Assembly (NCBI GenBank): GCA_947450015.1
Contig: CANFUB010000129.1
Coordinates: forward strand, 1-7,175
Source of the DNA: Bacteroidota bacterium
GTDB lineage: Bacteria; Bacteroidota; Bacteroidia; NS11-12g; UBA955
Reading direction: 5' to 3'
DNA length: 7,175 nt
Part shown: in pieces, positions 6,016 to 7,175 of the stretch
How positions within the stretch are numbered: the stretch's first letter is position 1
Layout of the letters: each line of letters begins with the position of its first letter
The notes under the pieces: generated by a model
What the model saw: the letters and a program-made list of their open reading frames with translations, nothing else
The model's database searches: none
Told to the model about the DNA's origin: nothing
Position numbers and translations under genes: made by a program

Positions 6016-6582
6016 ATGAATGATCAAGCACTAATTAAAGGATGTATTGCAGATGATAGACGCAGTCAAAATGCGCTCTATAAGAAGTATTTTCCTTTGA
6101 TGAGCAGTATTGCCATTCGTTATACAGGCAATCATGAAGAGGCCATTTATAAGCTCAACCATGGCTTTTTGAAGGTGCTTCAAAATTTGGATAAATACGA
6201 TCATCAATTTGCCTTGGCCACTTTTATCAGAAATATACTGATTAACCATTTGATTGATGAGTTTAGGAAAGAACGGAAGTATTTAACAACAATACAACTC
6301 TCAAATTATGAGGAAACAGATGCTGGATTCGTATTCAATTTAGGTGAAGCACAATTAGAAGCCGATGAATTGCTTCAAATGCTCAATTGCCTACCAGAGG
6401 TTACAAAAAAGGTCTTCAATTTATTTGCCATTGATGGCTATAAGCACACTGAAATTGGCGACTTATTAGGCATTTCGGCTGGTACCAGTAAATGGCATGT
6501 AAGCGAAGCGAGAAAGCAGCTTAAAGAATTATTAGAAAAACGCAATAACCAAGAAAAAAAAAGAAGTGAATTAGCCCAATAA
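6016..6582 (+). CDS. ECF-type RNA polymerase sigma factor
   Basis: This 188-residue protein is of normal ECF sigma length. Residues about 22-88 are sigma region 2 (LYKKYFPLMSSIAIRYTGN, HGFLKVLQNLDKYD, then FIRNILINHLIDEFRKERKY), which binds core polymerase and melts the -10 region. Residues about 117-175 are region 4 (LPEVTKKVFNLFAIDGYKHTEIGDLLGISAGTSKWHVSEARKQL), with a helix-turn-helix at about 143-168 for the -35 element. The usual acidic motif around region 2.2 is replaced by AIYKLNHGFLKV, which still fits Bacteroidota subgroups. The start at 6016 matches the family N-terminus (DQALIKGCIADDRRSQNALY). Its leader is almost entirely the preceding terminator. The next gene starts 2 nt after its stop, so the two are very likely co-transcribed and translationally coupled. 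Its regulon cannot be read from the window. Confidence 0.93.
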   Translation: MNDQALIKGCIADDRRSQNALYKKYFPLMSSIAIRYTGNHEEAIYKLNHGFLKVLQNLDKYDHQFALATFIRNILINHLIDEFRKERKYLTTIQLSNYEETDAGFVFNLGEAQLEADELLQMLNCLPEVTKKVFNLFAIDGYKHTEIGDLLGISAGTSKWHVSEARKQLKELLEKRNNQEKKRSELAQ

Positions 6583-6584
6583 TT

Positions 6585-7175
6585 ATGAAAAATTTAGAAG
6601 ATATTTTCAAGAATACATTAGACAAGCATGAGATGCCCTATGACGATGCCTATTGGCAGGCCATGGAAAATTTACTTGATAAAGAACCCAAAAAAAAGGG
6701 ATTCTTCAAGTGGGGGTATGCAGCGGCTCTTCTAATCGGTTTTGTGGTATGCGTAATTGGCTTTTTTGCGATACCTCAACAAGCGGTTCAAAAATCTGGT
6801 GCACATAATGAAATTAAAAATACGACTTCACAAAATACGGCTTCCAGTATTGCAAAGATTGATTCAATTGAAACGAAGAAAGCACATGGATTGCAGAACT
6901 TAGCTCAACAAACTGTAGGTCCTAAAAAAACCACCTCAGCTAATAGTAAAACAGTTACAATTACTATTACCAATGCGCCACTTACTACAGCTTTTGATAG
7001 CAAAGCGAGTCATGCTGAAACAAATTTAAATAGCTTACAAGTGCCCATGATGACAACATCAGAGGCTTTAGAAAAATTAAATTTAAGGACTTGGTGGCCG
7101 GTTCATTTTTCACAATTTGAATTAGAGACAGTCGCTTTCATTACAATTTTACCAAAGTTTTCGAATGGCACCTTA
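6585..7175 (+). CDS. Single-pass membrane protein, putative anti-sigma partner (partial)
   Basis: An open frame of 197 codons runs off the window end, so the C-terminus is missing. The cytosolic N-terminus (MKNLEDIFKNTLDKHEMPYDDAYWQAMENLLDKEPKKK) has the F..TL..HEMP.DDAYW..M pattern common in Bacteroidota proteins encoded next to ECF sigma factors. One hydrophobic helix follows (about 44-63, WGYAAALLIGFVVCVIGFFA), preceded by a basic KEPKKK stretch that favours N-in topology. Residues about 65-155 form a Ser/Thr/Asn-rich, probably disordered periplasmic linker, and about 158 onward may begin a folded domain. No zinc-binding anti-sigma motif is seen. Its start is 2 nt after the sigma factor stop, which argues for a coupled operon. 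The anti-sigma role is inferred from position and architecture. It could instead be an envelope protein under the same control. Confidence 0.8.
   Translation, partial: MKNLEDIFKNTLDKHEMPYDDAYWQAMENLLDKEPKKKGFFKWGYAAALLIGFVVCVIGFFAIPQQAVQKSGAHNEIKNTTSQNTASSIAKIDSIETKKAHGLQNLAQQTVGPKKTTSANSKTVTITITNAPLTTAFDSKASHAETNLNSLQVPMMTTSEALEKLNLRTWWPVHFSQFELETVAFITILPKFSNGTL

Noticed and set aside
6031..6249. Minus-strand open frame of 72 codons inside the sigma factor gene
   Set aside because: It is antisense to the well-conserved sigma region 2 and shows no independent coding signal.

Overview
The window looks like a chromosome segment of a Bacteroidota (Bacteroidetes) bacterium. Two encoded proteins end in a type IX secretion (T9SS) type A sorting domain with a YPNP motif. 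Start codons are preceded by A/T-rich leaders without Shine-Dalgarno sequences. An ECF sigma factor is followed by a single-pass membrane protein of the kind often paired with such factors in this phylum. I cannot name the genus.

Layout. (1) 24-1571 (+) is a complete comM/yifB gene, an AAA+ ATPase linked to branch migration during natural transformation, followed by a small hairpin. (2) 1611-3790 is a very AT-rich block with two minus-strand genes. Both encode exported proteins: a T9SS-sorted jelly-roll-like protein (1790-2623) and a nine-cysteine protein of unknown function (2784-3443). An empty AT-rich stretch follows (3444-3789). (3) 3790-3930 is a second, truncated copy of the last 46 codons of comM, with its stop codon and the same downstream hairpin. 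(4) 4010-5959 (+) encodes a large T9SS-sorted protein with a beta-helix-like region and two PKD domains. (5) 6016-6582 (+) is an ECF sigma factor gene, followed after 2 nt by a membrane protein gene (6585 onward, cut by the window end) that is probably its anti-sigma or signalling partner.

The main observation is the pair of direct repeats (1432-1609 and 3791-3968, 155 of 178 bases identical, no gaps) that bracket the two-gene block. The intact comM keeps one 3' end, and a detached but nearly protein-identical 3' end lies 2,359 bp downstream. Almost all coding differences between the copies are synonymous. The second copy therefore came from a comM that was under selection, probably in a related lineage, and did not arise by local duplication and decay. 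The simplest reading is that a small element or cassette integrated at the 3' end of comM, supplied or left behind a spare 3' end, and kept comM intact. No recombinase is visible inside it.

Before the insertion the order was probably comM, hairpin, PKD/T9SS protein, sigma factor and membrane protein. The window therefore holds a housekeeping/competence gene, a cargo of exported proteins inserted behind it, a native cell-surface protein, and the start of a sigma/anti-sigma operon.
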